From positions 1 to 24,132 of the forward strand of contig DBLC01000059.1 in assembly GCA_002297935.1 (NCBI GenBank): DNA of 24,132 nucleotides. The letters are read 5' to 3'. The notes below the pieces were generated by a model. That model worked only from the letters and a program-made list of their open reading frames with translations, ran no database searches and was not told where the DNA came from. Origin of the DNA: Dialister sp. UBA734 (GTDB lineage Bacteria > Bacillota > Negativicutes > Veillonellales > Dialisteraceae). Within the stretch, counting starts at the first letter, position 1. Every line of letters starts with the position of its first letter. The translations under genes were made by a program, and so were the position numbers. Of the stretch, positions 1 through 6,894 are shown one piece after another.

Positions 1-75
1 ACTTGAGAGACCTGAGCAACCTAAAACTTCTATTGGAATCATGCTTACTGATGTAAATCCTTAACTTAACGACAT
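1..75. repeat. Partial copy of the dispersed intergenic repeat (right part)
   Basis: The bases before ruvC are not unique. Positions 38-71 (aatcatgcttactg, then aaatccttaacttaac) closely match 1714-1750 in the ruvA-ruvB gap (aatcatgcttactgg, then aaatccttaccttaac). The preceding bases, with 'cctgag' and 'acctaaaac', resemble the CTCAGAATCCTTAGAACCT arm at about 1680-1698. The window therefore opens inside the right half of a composite repeat like the one at 1314-1808. The remaining bases (76-94) hold the ruvC ribosome binding site. Confidence 0.6.
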
Positions 76-94
76 TGCGAGAACGAGGTGACCT

Positions 95-580
95 ATGCGG
101 GTACTTGGAATTGACCCTGGTACGGGGCGGTGCGGTTTTGGTGTGGTGGAAAAAGTGGGAACCCAGATCACGCCCATCAATTATGGTGTCATTGAAACTT
201 ACAAAGACCAGAGCGATTTGGAACGACTGAATATTGTCTACGAAGGGATTGCCGAATTGATCGCCACCTACCGGCCCCAATTCATGGGGGTAGAAACGCT
301 GTATTTCAATACCAACATCACCACAGGCATCAAAGTGGCCCAGGCCAGAGGGGTGATTCTACTGGCGGGGTATCGGCAAAACATTCCCATCATCGACGTG
401 ACGCCGCTGCAAGTGAAACAACAGCTCACCGGTTATGGCCGGGCCGATAAGAAACAGGTCATCGAAATGGTCAAACGCATGATGCACATCACAAAGAAAA
501 TTGACCCAGACGACGCCGCCGACGCCCTGGCCATCGGCCTCACCGCGGCGTATCGGGTGGAACATAAAGGGTTTGCGTAG
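95..580 (+). CDS. ruvC: RuvC, crossover junction endodeoxyribonuclease
   Basis: RuvC is the dimeric, Mg-dependent nuclease that makes paired nicks across Holliday junctions loaded with RuvA and RuvB. The 161-residue protein is close to the usual length. It begins with the RNase H-like strand MRVLGIDPGTGRCGFGV. The four family acidic residues are visible: D7, E67 (in VETLYF), D140 and D143 (in DPDDAADALAIG). A GAGGTG ribosome binding site precedes the ATG. The gene is followed by ruvA and ruvB, the classic resolvasome order. Oddity: the last codons (ttt gcg tag) lie in the first 7-mer, GCGTAGT, of the downstream repeat, so the stop codon is supplied by the repeat. Identity is certain from motifs and context. 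Confidence 0.97.
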   Translation: MRVLGIDPGTGRCGFGVVEKVGTQITPINYGVIETYKDQSDLERLNIVYEGIAELIATYRPQFMGVETLYFNTNITTGIKVAQARGVILLAGYRQNIPIIDVTPLQVKQQLTGYGRADKKQVIEMVKRMMHITKKIDPDDAADALAIGLTAAYRVEHKGFA

Positions 581-705
581 TGCGTAATGTTGGAAGGGGC
601 GCACGAAATTTGGAAGCGCCCCAATACCCTCTTTTTTATATAAAATGCGGCGGCTATATGAATTGTGCCGCCGTGCCTTCATTACGCATTTCGCACTACG
701 CATTA
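575..705. repeat. GCGTAGT-heptad inverted-repeat element, copy 1 (ruvC-ruvA)
   Basis: Left arm: heptads GCGTAGT and GCGTAAT (575-588). Right arm: ATTACGC, ATTTCGC and ACTACGC (681-701), their inverse. Between them lie two hairpins. Hairpin 1 (596-622) pairs GGGGCGC with GCGCCCC. Hairpin 2 (647-674) pairs GCGGCGGC with GCCGCCGT around the loop tatatgaattgt. The left arm starts inside ruvC and the right arm ends about 5 bases before the ruvA ribosome binding site. Other copies are at 10990, 16577, 18497 and 19832. Confidence 0.9.
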
Positions 706-720
706 AAAAAGGAGAAGCCT

Positions 721-1326
721 ATGATTGGCTATGTTAAGGGTCCCGTGACGGGATTGTTTAAAGATTATTGCTTCATTGAAGCCGGCGGCGTGGGGTATCG
801 GATTTTTATTTCCGATAAAACCCGACAGCGACTGCAGAATGGGGAAGAGGCGAAGCTCTTTACCTATATGGCTGTTCGAGAAGATGCTATGCTTCTCTAC
901 GGCTTCTTATCCCAAGAAGAGTATGATTTATTTCTCCTCTTGATTTCTATTTCCAAAATCGGGCCGAAAGTGGCCATGGGCATCTTGTCTGCCATGGCTC
1001 CGGCGGCCTTCGTCGGCGCTGTCAGCGCACAGAATGTGACCGCTTTGACAAAACTTCCGGGAATCGGCAAGAAAACCGCGGAACGTCTGGTGGTGGAGCT
1101 GAAAGATAAAGTGGCGAAACTGGATATGCCAGAATCGCTTTCGATGCCTGTGGCGTCTACGCCGGCGGCAGAAGGCATCACCGGCAAGGCCATGCAGGCC
1201 TTGATGGCTCTGGGCTATGGTGCCGACGAAGTGGAACCGATTCTCCACAAATTGGCGCCTCAGCACACCGACGTGTCCACCCTCATTCGGGCCGTGCTGG
1301 TGGAAATAGGGTCTCGTGACTCGTGA
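721..1326 (+). CDS. ruvA: RuvA, Holliday junction-binding protein
   Basis: RuvA binds four-way junctions as a tetramer and docks the RuvB motor. The protein of 201 residues shows the three expected parts: an N-terminal OB fold (MIGYVKGPVTG to about 62), tandem helix-hairpin-helix motifs (ISKIGPKVAMGIL and LPGIGKKTAERLVVELKDK, about 75-130), and a C-terminal RuvB-contact domain (KAMQALMALGYGADEVEPIL, about 155-195). I chose the ATG at 721 because MIGYVKG is the conserved RuvA start and AAAAAAGGAG lies just upstream. The frame is open further upstream only through repeat DNA. Oddity: the last residues (SRDS) and the stop are encoded by 7-mer units (CTCGTGA) of the next repeat, so the natural C-terminus has probably been replaced. 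Confidence 0.97.
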   Translation: MIGYVKGPVTGLFKDYCFIEAGGVGYRIFISDKTRQRLQNGEEAKLFTYMAVREDAMLLYGFLSQEEYDLFLLLISISKIGPKVAMGILSAMAPAAFVGAVSAQNVTALTKLPGIGKKTAERLVVELKDKVAKLDMPESLSMPVASTPAAEGITGKAMQALMALGYGADEVEPILHKLAPQHTDVSTLIRAVLVEIGSRDS

Positions 1327-1808
1327 CTGGTAGCTAGTGACTAGTAGCTAGGGATTGGTGGCTAGGCCCTAGGAACATCGAATGTGCCTCTGGCCGTATC
1401 CGTCATTTCGACCGGTCGTATTTGTGCTTGATGGCGCAGAAGTGATGAAACGCCATGTGTAGGAGAGTGGAGAAATCCCAATGTTGTGGCGGAATACGGA
1501 TTAAGCACTAGCGTCTTGTCTCCCCTGTCGGGGATAATGCTGTTAAGTTAAGCGAAATATGCGATGATTCCTTTCGCGAAAAAGGTTCTTAAGGTTCTAA
1601 GGGTTCTAAGGGTTCTGAAGGTTCTGAGGGGCTCCGAATGAGATGATAACGCTAGCGTTCATCGGCTCATTCGAGAACCCTCAGAATCCTTAGAACCTAT
1701 CACTTCCAGTGAAATCATGCTTACTGGCTCAAATCCTTACCTTAACAGCTCCTAATCCCTAGGGCCTAGCTACTAGTCACTAGTTACCAGTCCCTAGTCA
1801 CGAGTCAC
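1314..1808. repeat. Composite nested repeat element between ruvA and ruvB
   Basis: The outer arms are arrays of CTAG-type heptads: CTCGTGA, CTCGTGA, CTGGTAG, CTAGTGA, CTAGTAG, CTAGGGA (from about 1314), inverted at about 1751-1808. Next comes a module beginning near 1375 with gtcatttcgaccgg and gtggagaaatc, also present downstream of ruvB. Inside that is a 9-mer array, GGTTCTTAA, GGTTCTAAG (x2), GGTTCTGAA (1584-1630), inverted at 1673-1698. At the core is a hairpin with CGAATGAG/CTCATTCG stems (1635-1673) around the perfect palindrome AACGCTAGCGTT (1648-1659). There is no credible gene in this roughly 500-bp gap. Confidence 0.85.
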
Positions 1809-1837
1809 CTTAATATTAAAAGAAACAGGTACACAAT

Positions 1838-2890
1838 ATGAACAATAAATACATTAAAAGTCTCGGCGGCGAGGGGGAAGAGGACGTCCTGGGCAGCAAG
1901 GGGCGCATTGTTTCCACCGAAGAAACGGAGAAAGATGCGTGGCAGCTGTCCCTTCGTCCCCAACGGCTCGATGATTATATCGGACAGGCGGCCTTTAAGG
2001 AAAACTTGAAAGTCTATATTTCCGCTGCCAAATCCAGAAAAGAACCGCTGGACCATGTGCTTCTCTATGGTCCTCCCGGACTGGGGAAAACCACCATGGC
2101 GAAAATCATTGCCAATGAGTTAGGGTCCCAGTTCAAAGTAACCAGTGGGCCTGCCATCGGTCGTCCCGGCGAATTGGCGTCTATCCTAACGACCCTCCAG
2201 GACCACGATGTGCTGTTCATCGATGAAATTCATCGTTTGAACCGCAACGTAGAAGAAATACTCTATTCCGCCATGGAAGATTTTGCCCTGGATATCGTCA
2301 TGGGGAAAGGCACCGGTGCCAGCTCCATTCGTATCGATTTGGCCCACTTCACGTTGATCGGTGCCACCACAAGGGCCGGTTCCTTATCGGCCCCTTTGCG
2401 GGATCGCTTCCTCATTACAAACCATATGCAGTACTACACCAAAGAGGAATTGAAACAAATCATCGTCCGGGCGGCCCACATCCTGCAAATCGACATTGAT
2501 GACAGTGGGGCAGAGGAAATCGCCCGCCGTTCCCGGGGCACACCGCGTATTGCGAACCGTCTCTTGAAGCGTATCCGCGATTTCGCCCAAGTGCAAAATA
2601 GCCCCATCACAGCAGACATTGCTTCCTTGGCGCTGAAAGCGCTCCACGTGGACGACATCGGCCTTGATGAATTGGACAATGAAATTCTCAAAGCCATCAT
2701 TTATAAATTCGGCGGTGGCCCCGTAGGGATTGACACCATTTCGGCTGCTGTCAGTGAAGAACGAGCCACCATCGAGGATGTGTGTGAACCGTACCTCATG
2801 CAAATCGGTTTCCTCACCCGCACCCCCAGAGGACGTATGACCACGAAAGCGGCTTACGACCATGTGGGAGCAACGATGCCGGAAGCATAA
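1838..2890 (+). CDS. ruvB: RuvB, Holliday junction branch-migration ATPase
   Basis: RuvB is the hexameric AAA+ motor that pumps DNA through the RuvA-bound junction. The 350-residue protein has Walker A GPPGLGKTT (78-86), Walker B VLFIDEIHR (125-133), sensor GATTRAG (175-181) and the arginine-finger segment LRDRF (187-191). It ends in the winged-helix DNA-binding domain (GGGPVGIDTISAAVSEE to LTRTPRGRMTT). The N-terminus is about 15-20 residues longer than in typical enterobacterial RuvB; the extension is acidic and glycine-rich (GGEGEEDVLGSKGR), so a later start cannot be excluded. The ribosome binding site (aaacaggt) is weak compared with its neighbours. Repeats lie on both sides, so whether it is co-transcribed with ruvCA is unclear. 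Confidence 0.97.
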   Translation: MNNKYIKSLGGEGEEDVLGSKGRIVSTEETEKDAWQLSLRPQRLDDYIGQAAFKENLKVYISAAKSRKEPLDHVLLYGPPGLGKTTMAKIIANELGSQFKVTSGPAIGRPGELASILTTLQDHDVLFIDEIHRLNRNVEEILYSAMEDFALDIVMGKGTGASSIRIDLAHFTLIGATTRAGSLSAPLRDRFLITNHMQYYTKEELKQIIVRAAHILQIDIDDSGAEEIARRSRGTPRIANRLLKRIRDFAQVQNSPITADIASLALKALHVDDIGLDELDNEILKAIIYKFGGGPVGIDTISAAVSEERATIEDVCEPYLMQIGFLTRTPRGRMTTKAAYDHVGATMPEA

Positions 2891-2891
2891 T

Positions 2892-3110
2892 TGGTGACTA
2901 GTGACTAGTAGCTAGGGATTAGTAGCTAGGCCCTAGGAATATTGAATGTGTCTCTGGCCGTATCCGTCATTTCGAACGGTCGTATTTGTGCTTGATGGCG
3001 CAGAAGTGATGAAACGCAATGTGTAGGAGAGTGGAGAAATCTCAAAATAGTAGCGAAATACGGACACTGGCGGATTAAACACTAATGTCTTGTCTCCCCC
3101 GGCGGGGGAG
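2892..3110. repeat. Second copy of the CTAG / CATTTCG composite repeat (after ruvB)
   Basis: The sequence starting 'tggtgactagtgactagtag' and running through 'ggccctaggaatattgaatgtgtctctggccgtatcc...' (quoted pieces only) follows 1335-1540 almost base for base, including the gtcatttcga...gtggagaaatc module and the 'gtcttgtctccc' segment. Differences are scattered substitutions and a short insertion (cactggcgg near 3065). Unlike the ruvA-ruvB copy it lacks the GGTTCT 9-mer core and a clear inverted right arm. It is thus a direct, truncated duplicate that leaves ruvB flanked by related repeats. Confidence 0.85.
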
Positions 3111-3331
3111 AATTAAAGAGGGGGCAGCTCTAGCGGTATACATCGCTATGAACACCGCAAGCGTATTAGGTTATGCCCGCTCCTAGTGATGTGTGGGATA
3201 GCTCGCACTGGCGGTTATCATTGTGCCAAGGCGCATAGTATTGGCTGCGTTCTGCAAAGACGGACAGAACCTTGGGAACTCTATCCCAGGCATCCAGCAT
3301 TAGTCAAAAAATATTCAAATCAGGTGAATCT
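3111..3331 (+). other. Structured leader region upstream of the SpoIID-type gene
   Basis: No gene is seen here, but there are several self-complementary segments. A perfect 8-bp closing stem pairs TGGGATAG (3194-3201) with CTATCCCA (3281-3288). Inside it are GCCAA/TTGGC (3225-3229 with 3241-3245) and GTTCTG/CAGAAC (3249-3254 with 3265-3270). Just upstream, TAGCG/CGCTA (3131-3135 with 3144-3148) can pair, and GGGCA near 3125 can pair with TGCCC near 3175. The arrangement looks like a branched RNA leader. I do not recognise it as a known riboswitch. The ribosome binding site AGGTGA lies at 3321-3326. Confidence 0.4.
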
Positions 3332-4624
3332 ATGAAAATACATGCAATCTTTGCTGTGGTGGGCATGGCTTCTGCGTTGGTGCTAGGAAGTGCGTATTCG
3401 GCGAGTGCCAAAACAATTCCGGTACAGCGCAAAGCCCATGTAGGGACTTCAGCGCGACATAACCCAAGTGGTGTGAAGAAGAATATTTCTACCACACAAA
3501 AAAGTGCAACCACAAAGAATATGAGTTCTACCAGAGGTGCACAAAGCAGTCGAAGTCCTGTGGTCGAAGTGGGGCTGTTATCGGGCAGTGAAGTGAATCT
3601 CACTGGACTCACCGATTTCCAGGCCCAAAGTGATGGAAAAACAGTGGACAATTACAAAAATGGCAGTCGCCTGTCCATCACCCGCAGCGGCAACCAACTT
3701 TTAGTGAATGGGAAAAAAGCGGGCAGTGCGGTGTATTTCAAACCGAAACAGCAAGGCGTGGCTTTTTCTGCCAAAGGAAATCGGTACCGGGGACAGATGA
3801 AGGCCGTGCCTTCTGCCTGGGGCAGCGGTGTTACTTTGGTCAATGTGGTTTCCATGGAAGACTATTTACAAGGCGTGGTGCCCTGTGAAATCGTTCCGTC
3901 TTGGAAAATCGATGCCATCAAAGCCCAAGCGGTGGCCGCCAGAACCTACGCCATGTTTCACAAAAACGGCTATCGCTCCTCTGGCTATGACGTGACCGAT
4001 GACACCCGAAGCCAGGTCTACCAAGGGGCTGGTGCTGAAACAGAAGCCACCAACCGGGCGGTGCGAGAGACCGCCGGCGAAATTGTCACCTACGGCGGCA
4101 AGCCCATTGACGCGGTATTTCATTCCAGCGGCGGTGGCTACACCGAAAACTGTGAAAATGTGTGGGGCTCCTCCATTCCGTATCTGAAAGGGGTGCCGGA
4201 AGAGAAATACGCGAACCCATGGACCAAGACCGTGTCGGTGTCCTCCTTCGTGAATACCCTGGCCGGTTCTGGCTTCAAAGTGAAAGGCATCAAACTGTCC
4301 AAACTTCGCATCGGCGAAGCCCACACCGCCAGCGATCGCGGCGTCTCTGGCCGAGTGAAACATGTGACCCTCATCGGGAAAAATGGAAATAAGTCCATTT
4401 CGGGCGATAAAATCCAAAGCCTCTACGATTTGAACAGCACCTTGTTTGATATTTCCATCAAAGGAAATACCCTCACCCTCACCGGCTACGGCTACGGCCA
4501 CGGCCTGGGCCTCTCCCAGTGGGGCGCCGAAGCCATGGCAGAAAAACAAGGGGACGGCAAAGATTTCTACAAAAAGATTTTGACGCACTACTATAGCGGG
4601 ACGAAGATAGAGAAGATTTATTAA
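3332..4624 (+). CDS. Secreted SpoIID/LytB-domain protein
   Basis: SpoIID-family proteins are lytic transglycosylases or amidase-enhancing proteins acting on peptidoglycan outside the membrane. The 430-residue product starts at the ATG at 3332 (AGGTGA five bases upstream). It has a signal peptide (MKIHAIFAVVGMASALVLG to ASA-K at about 26), then a low-complexity Ser/Thr/Lys linker to about residue 75. The SpoIID domain follows: VSMEDYLQGVVPCEIVPSW (174-191; E186 matches the family catalytic glutamate), KAQAVAARTYA, FHSSGGGYTENCENVWG, and the C-terminal YGYGHGLGLSQWGAEAMA. An upstream in-frame ATG at 3272 would bury the signal peptide, so I rejected it. Its place between ruvB and queA matches the order often found in Clostridia and Negativicutes. 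Whether it serves sporulation or general wall remodelling cannot be told. Confidence 0.9.
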   Translation: MKIHAIFAVVGMASALVLGSAYSASAKTIPVQRKAHVGTSARHNPSGVKKNISTTQKSATTKNMSSTRGAQSSRSPVVEVGLLSGSEVNLTGLTDFQAQSDGKTVDNYKNGSRLSITRSGNQLLVNGKKAGSAVYFKPKQQGVAFSAKGNRYRGQMKAVPSAWGSGVTLVNVVSMEDYLQGVVPCEIVPSWKIDAIKAQAVAARTYAMFHKNGYRSSGYDVTDDTRSQVYQGAGAETEATNRAVRETAGEIVTYGGKPIDAVFHSSGGGYTENCENVWGSSIPYLKGVPEEKYANPWTKTVSVSSFVNTLAGSGFKVKGIKLSKLRIGEAHTASDRGVSGRVKHVTLIGKNGNKSISGDKIQSLYDLNSTLFDISIKGNTLTLTGYGYGHGLGLSQWGAEAMAEKQGDGKDFYKKILTHYYSGTKIEKIY

Positions 4625-4986
4625 GCTAAGTAGACATGGTAGTGGTAGCGTATAGAGAAAAGGTTATTACTCTACTGATATCGCTAAGTGATATCATTCT
4701 CTGTACCGCTACCATCAAGGTTATAAGGGGTATAAAGGGGTTATCTTGAAGGCGGTTAGAAAGTATGATTACCTTCTGTGTAAAAATCATAACCTGCCCG
4801 AAGGGCTAACCGTAACGCTATGATAGTCTTGCTGTTGAATGTGTTGAGATAGGCAGAAAATAACCTGCCGAAGGCTAAGCTGGAATGACAACTATGACGT
4901 ATATAGTTATTTAAATCCACTTGACTCCTATTGTATTTAGGATTAAGCTAGATAAGTTATTACATTTCATCATATAGGAGTAAAAT
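4625..4986. repeat. Gap with imperfect hairpin and GGTTAT-family repeat pieces
   Basis: There is no gene in this gap. An imperfect stem-loop at about 4634-4706 pairs TGGTAGTGGTA...AGAGAA with TTCTCTGTACCGCTACCA around an inner GATATC/GATATC hairpin (near 4677-4695), and it could end spoIID transcription. Next comes a GGTTATAAGGGG / TATAAAGGGGTTAT tandem at about 4718-4745, then two pieces of the kind 'ataacctgcccgaagggc' (about 4790-4812 and 4859-4876), also seen near 13630. The queA ribosome binding site TAGGAG is at 4975-4980. Confidence 0.55.
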
Positions 4987-6006
4987 ATGAAACTGGAAGA
5001 TTTTAATTACGATTTACCAAAAGAACTGATTGCCCAGGAACCGGCGGAACCTCGCGATTCCTGTCGTCTCATGATGCTGGACAAGAACACCGGCGCCTGG
5101 GAACATCACCATTTCCGGGATATTTTGAACGAAATCCGGGAAGGGGATATTTTTGTATTTAACAATACCAAAGTCATTCCTGCCCGTCTCTACGGCAAGA
5201 AAAGAGACACTGGCGGAAAAGTGGAAATGCTGCTTTTGACCCCGAAAGGCAATGACACATGGGAAGTGCTGGTCAACCCGGGTAGAAAAGCACTGCCAGG
5301 CGTAGAAATCGAATTTGCGCCCAACTGCTACTGCACCGTACTGGACAAGACCGAATTTGGCGGCCGTTTGGTGGAATTCCACTACGACGGCAACTTCGAC
5401 AGCCTGTTGGACCAGATTGGCGAAATGCCGACTCCGCCATATATTCATAAAAAATTGGGAAACAACGACGAATACCAGACCGTCTATGCGAAATACAAAG
5501 GTTCCGCTGCTGCACCGACCGCAGGTCTCCATTTCACCCCAGAACTGATGGAAGAAATGAAGAAAAAAGGAGCCACCCTCCTTTTCGTTACCTTGCATGT
5601 AGGCATCGGCACCTTCCGTCCCGTTTCGGAAGAAAACATCGAAGACCACGAAATGCACAAAGAATGGTACACCGTCAGCGAAGACGTGGCGAACCAGATC
5701 AACCAGGCCAGAGCCGAAGGCCGCCGCATCATCGCCGTAGGCACCACCTCGGTCCGCACCTTGGAATCTGCCGGACAGACCGGCACCCTCCAGGCCGGCA
5801 GCGGCTGGACCCAGCTCTACATCTACCCAGGCTACCAGTGGCATATGGTCGACGCTATTGTCACAAATTTCCACCTGCCAGAATCCACCCTTGTGATGAT
5901 GATGGCCTCCTTCGCTGGCAGAGAACACATTTTGGCTGCTTATGAAGAAGCAGTGAAGCAGAAATATCGGTTCTTCTCCTTTGGGGACGCCATGTTCATT
6001 CGCTAA
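4987..6006 (+). CDS. queA: QueA, S-adenosylmethionine:tRNA ribosyltransferase-isomerase
   Basis: QueA transfers and isomerises the ribosyl group of S-adenosylmethionine onto 7-aminomethyl-7-deazaguanine in tRNA to give epoxyqueuosine, the step after Tgt. The 339-residue protein has the standard length and family segments: MKLEDFNYDLPKELIAQEP at the start, FVFNNTKVIPARLYG, a central KGSAAAPTAGLHFT, VGIGTFRPV, EGRRIIAVGTTSVRTLES and the C-terminal IVTNFHLPESTLVMMMASFAG. The start follows an AGGAG site by six bases. It precedes tgt by almost 900 bases, and the gap contains a terminator, so the two queuosine genes are probably separate transcripts here. Identity is certain. Confidence 0.97.
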   Translation: MKLEDFNYDLPKELIAQEPAEPRDSCRLMMLDKNTGAWEHHHFRDILNEIREGDIFVFNNTKVIPARLYGKKRDTGGKVEMLLLTPKGNDTWEVLVNPGRKALPGVEIEFAPNCYCTVLDKTEFGGRLVEFHYDGNFDSLLDQIGEMPTPPYIHKKLGNNDEYQTVYAKYKGSAAAPTAGLHFTPELMEEMKKKGATLLFVTLHVGIGTFRPVSEENIEDHEMHKEWYTVSEDVANQINQARAEGRRIIAVGTTSVRTLESAGQTGTLQAGSGWTQLYIYPGYQWHMVDAIVTNFHLPESTLVMMMASFAGREHILAAYEEAVKQKYRFFSFGDAMFIR

Positions 6007-6043
6007 GAAACGTAGGCGGTTAGCCGTAATCCGTTGGCAGTAG

Positions 6044-6077
6044 ATTGTTGATAGTTGATGGTTGTTAGTTGTTTGGC
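6044..6077. repeat. Heptad array (TTGTTG/TAGTTG type), single arm
   Basis: Four consecutive 7-mers, ATTGTTG, ATAGTTG, ATGGTTG and TTAGTTG (6044-6071), end in TTTGG. They are close relatives of the GTTGTTA/GTTGTTG array at 16972-16999. No inverted partner arm is visible nearby, so it looks like a remnant. Confidence 0.65.
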
Positions 6078-6092
6078 CTCAACCATAATGTG

Positions 6093-6136
6093 AAAAGAGA
6101 ATCAGCTCCTTGGTGAGTTGGTTCTCTTTTTTACGT
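6093..6136 (+). terminator. Rho-independent terminator after queA
   Basis: AAAAGAGAATCAGCTC (6093-6108) pairs with GAGTTGGTTCTCTTTT (6117-6132) with two wobble pairs around a short loop, followed by more T. It stands about 90 bases after the queA stop and would end the queA transcript before tgt. Confidence 0.8.
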
Positions 6137-6297
6137 TCTCATATTTCACCACTTAGAAATATTATGTGCACTGATAGAATTTCATGTTGGCTGCCATACA
6201 TACAGTTAACCGTGTTTGTCTGTTAGCCTTGGATGTGAACGCCCCAGACGATGGCTCATTTCATACTTCTCCTCTTTCATATTGCCTTGGGGAATAC

Positions 6298-6492
6298 AAC
6301 AAAGATTCTTCGACACGCCCTTCGGGCGGCTCAGAATGACTCTGGTGGAAAAGGTTCTTCGATTCATGAGTGATACTAAGGCTTCTCTGTTAGCCTCGAT
6401 TTTGTTCACAACCGTTCTTTTTTACCATCTAGCCAAACTCACTTATTTATGTCATTCTGAGCCGGCCAACGGCCGTGCCGAAGAATCTTTGT
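6298..6492. repeat. Inverted pair of CATTCTGAG...GAAGAATCT repeats
   Basis: Positions 6301-6340 read agattcttcgacac, then a GCCC-TTC-GGGC mini-hairpin, then gctcagaatgac. Positions 6451-6490 read gtcattctgagcc, then GGCC-AAC-GGCC, then gccgaagaatcttt, the inverse orientation. The two facing copies can form a long stem around about 110 unique bases. This motif resembles a dispersed sequence found in many bacterial genomes. No gene is convincing here; short open frames across it have no ribosome binding site. Confidence 0.7.
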
Positions 6493-6575
6493 GTTATTCT
6501 TTTAGGCTATTTGTTTTGCGTATGGTATGAAATGAGACTTTTCGTTTTAGTATGCTTTCCAGTGAAACTATTTCT

Positions 6576-6679
6576 CCATTGGACACAAAATATAAAAGAG
6601 TCCTATGTAGTCGCAATATCTCTTTGATTAAATCAGCGTTTCCCTAGCGGTAAGGACTTTCTGTATCCAATCGTAATGG
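6576..6679. other. Long imperfect stem-loop upstream of tgt
   Basis: CCATTGGA (about 6576-6583) can pair with TCCAAT...TGG (about 6666-6679), and AAAGAGTCCT (about 6594-6603) with AAGGACTTTCT (about 6652-6662). Together they enclose a loop of about 50 bases. It is another inverted-repeat structure without coding content. Confidence 0.45.
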
Positions 6680-6694
6680 TGAGATCCTTTCAAA

Positions 6695-6764
6695 AAGTTT
6701 TGCGGTTTGAAATCGCAAAACTTACCTAATTCCGGAAGTTTTGCGGTTACAAACCGCAAAACTT
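6695..6764. repeat. Two tandem hairpins with the same stem (AAGTTTTGCGGTT)
   Basis: Positions 6695-6723 pair AAGTTTTGCG with CGCAAAACTT. Positions 6736-6764 pair AAGTTTTGCGGTT with AACCGCAAAACTT, a perfect 13-bp stem with loop ACA followed by TTG. The two stem-loops share one sequence and are 12 bases apart. They may be terminator-like or repeat cores. They sit 130 bases before the tgt start, so they could lie in the tgt leader. Confidence 0.75.
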
Positions 6765-6894
6765 TTGTCATGCCAATTTCAGAGACATTGAAATTTGAAT
6801 GAATAACCAGCCACTATATAGATAAAGTTATTTATATATGTTAAAATTCAAAGGAGTATTCACTGGATTTCATTGAAAAATAAAAAGGAGAATT

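Noticed and set aside
580..720. N-terminal extension of ruvA (and similar extensions at 3272, 13676 and 18605)
   Set aside because: These open stretches run through repeat or leader DNA, lack a ribosome binding site at their first start codon, and would precede conserved N-termini or a signal peptide. The inner ATG with a strong ribosome binding site was chosen each time.
3190..3300. T-box or c-di-AMP riboswitch upstream of the SpoIID-type gene
   Set aside because: There is no T-box TGG-pairing bulge motif and no recognisable c-di-AMP aptamer consensus, so it is left as an unnamed structured leader.
3866..4588. Long minus-strand open frames opposite spoIID, queA, tgt, secD, secF and the M20 genes
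   Set aside because: They are mirror images of well supported genes, have no ribosome binding sites and show no recognisable family motifs.
6216..6530. Small gene between queA and tgt
   Set aside because: The frame crosses the inverted CATTCTGAG repeats and has no ribosome binding site or recognisable protein features.
6765..6894. preQ1 riboswitch upstream of tgt
   Set aside because: The AT-rich leader shows no preQ1 core motif that I can recognise; only generic hairpins lie further upstream.
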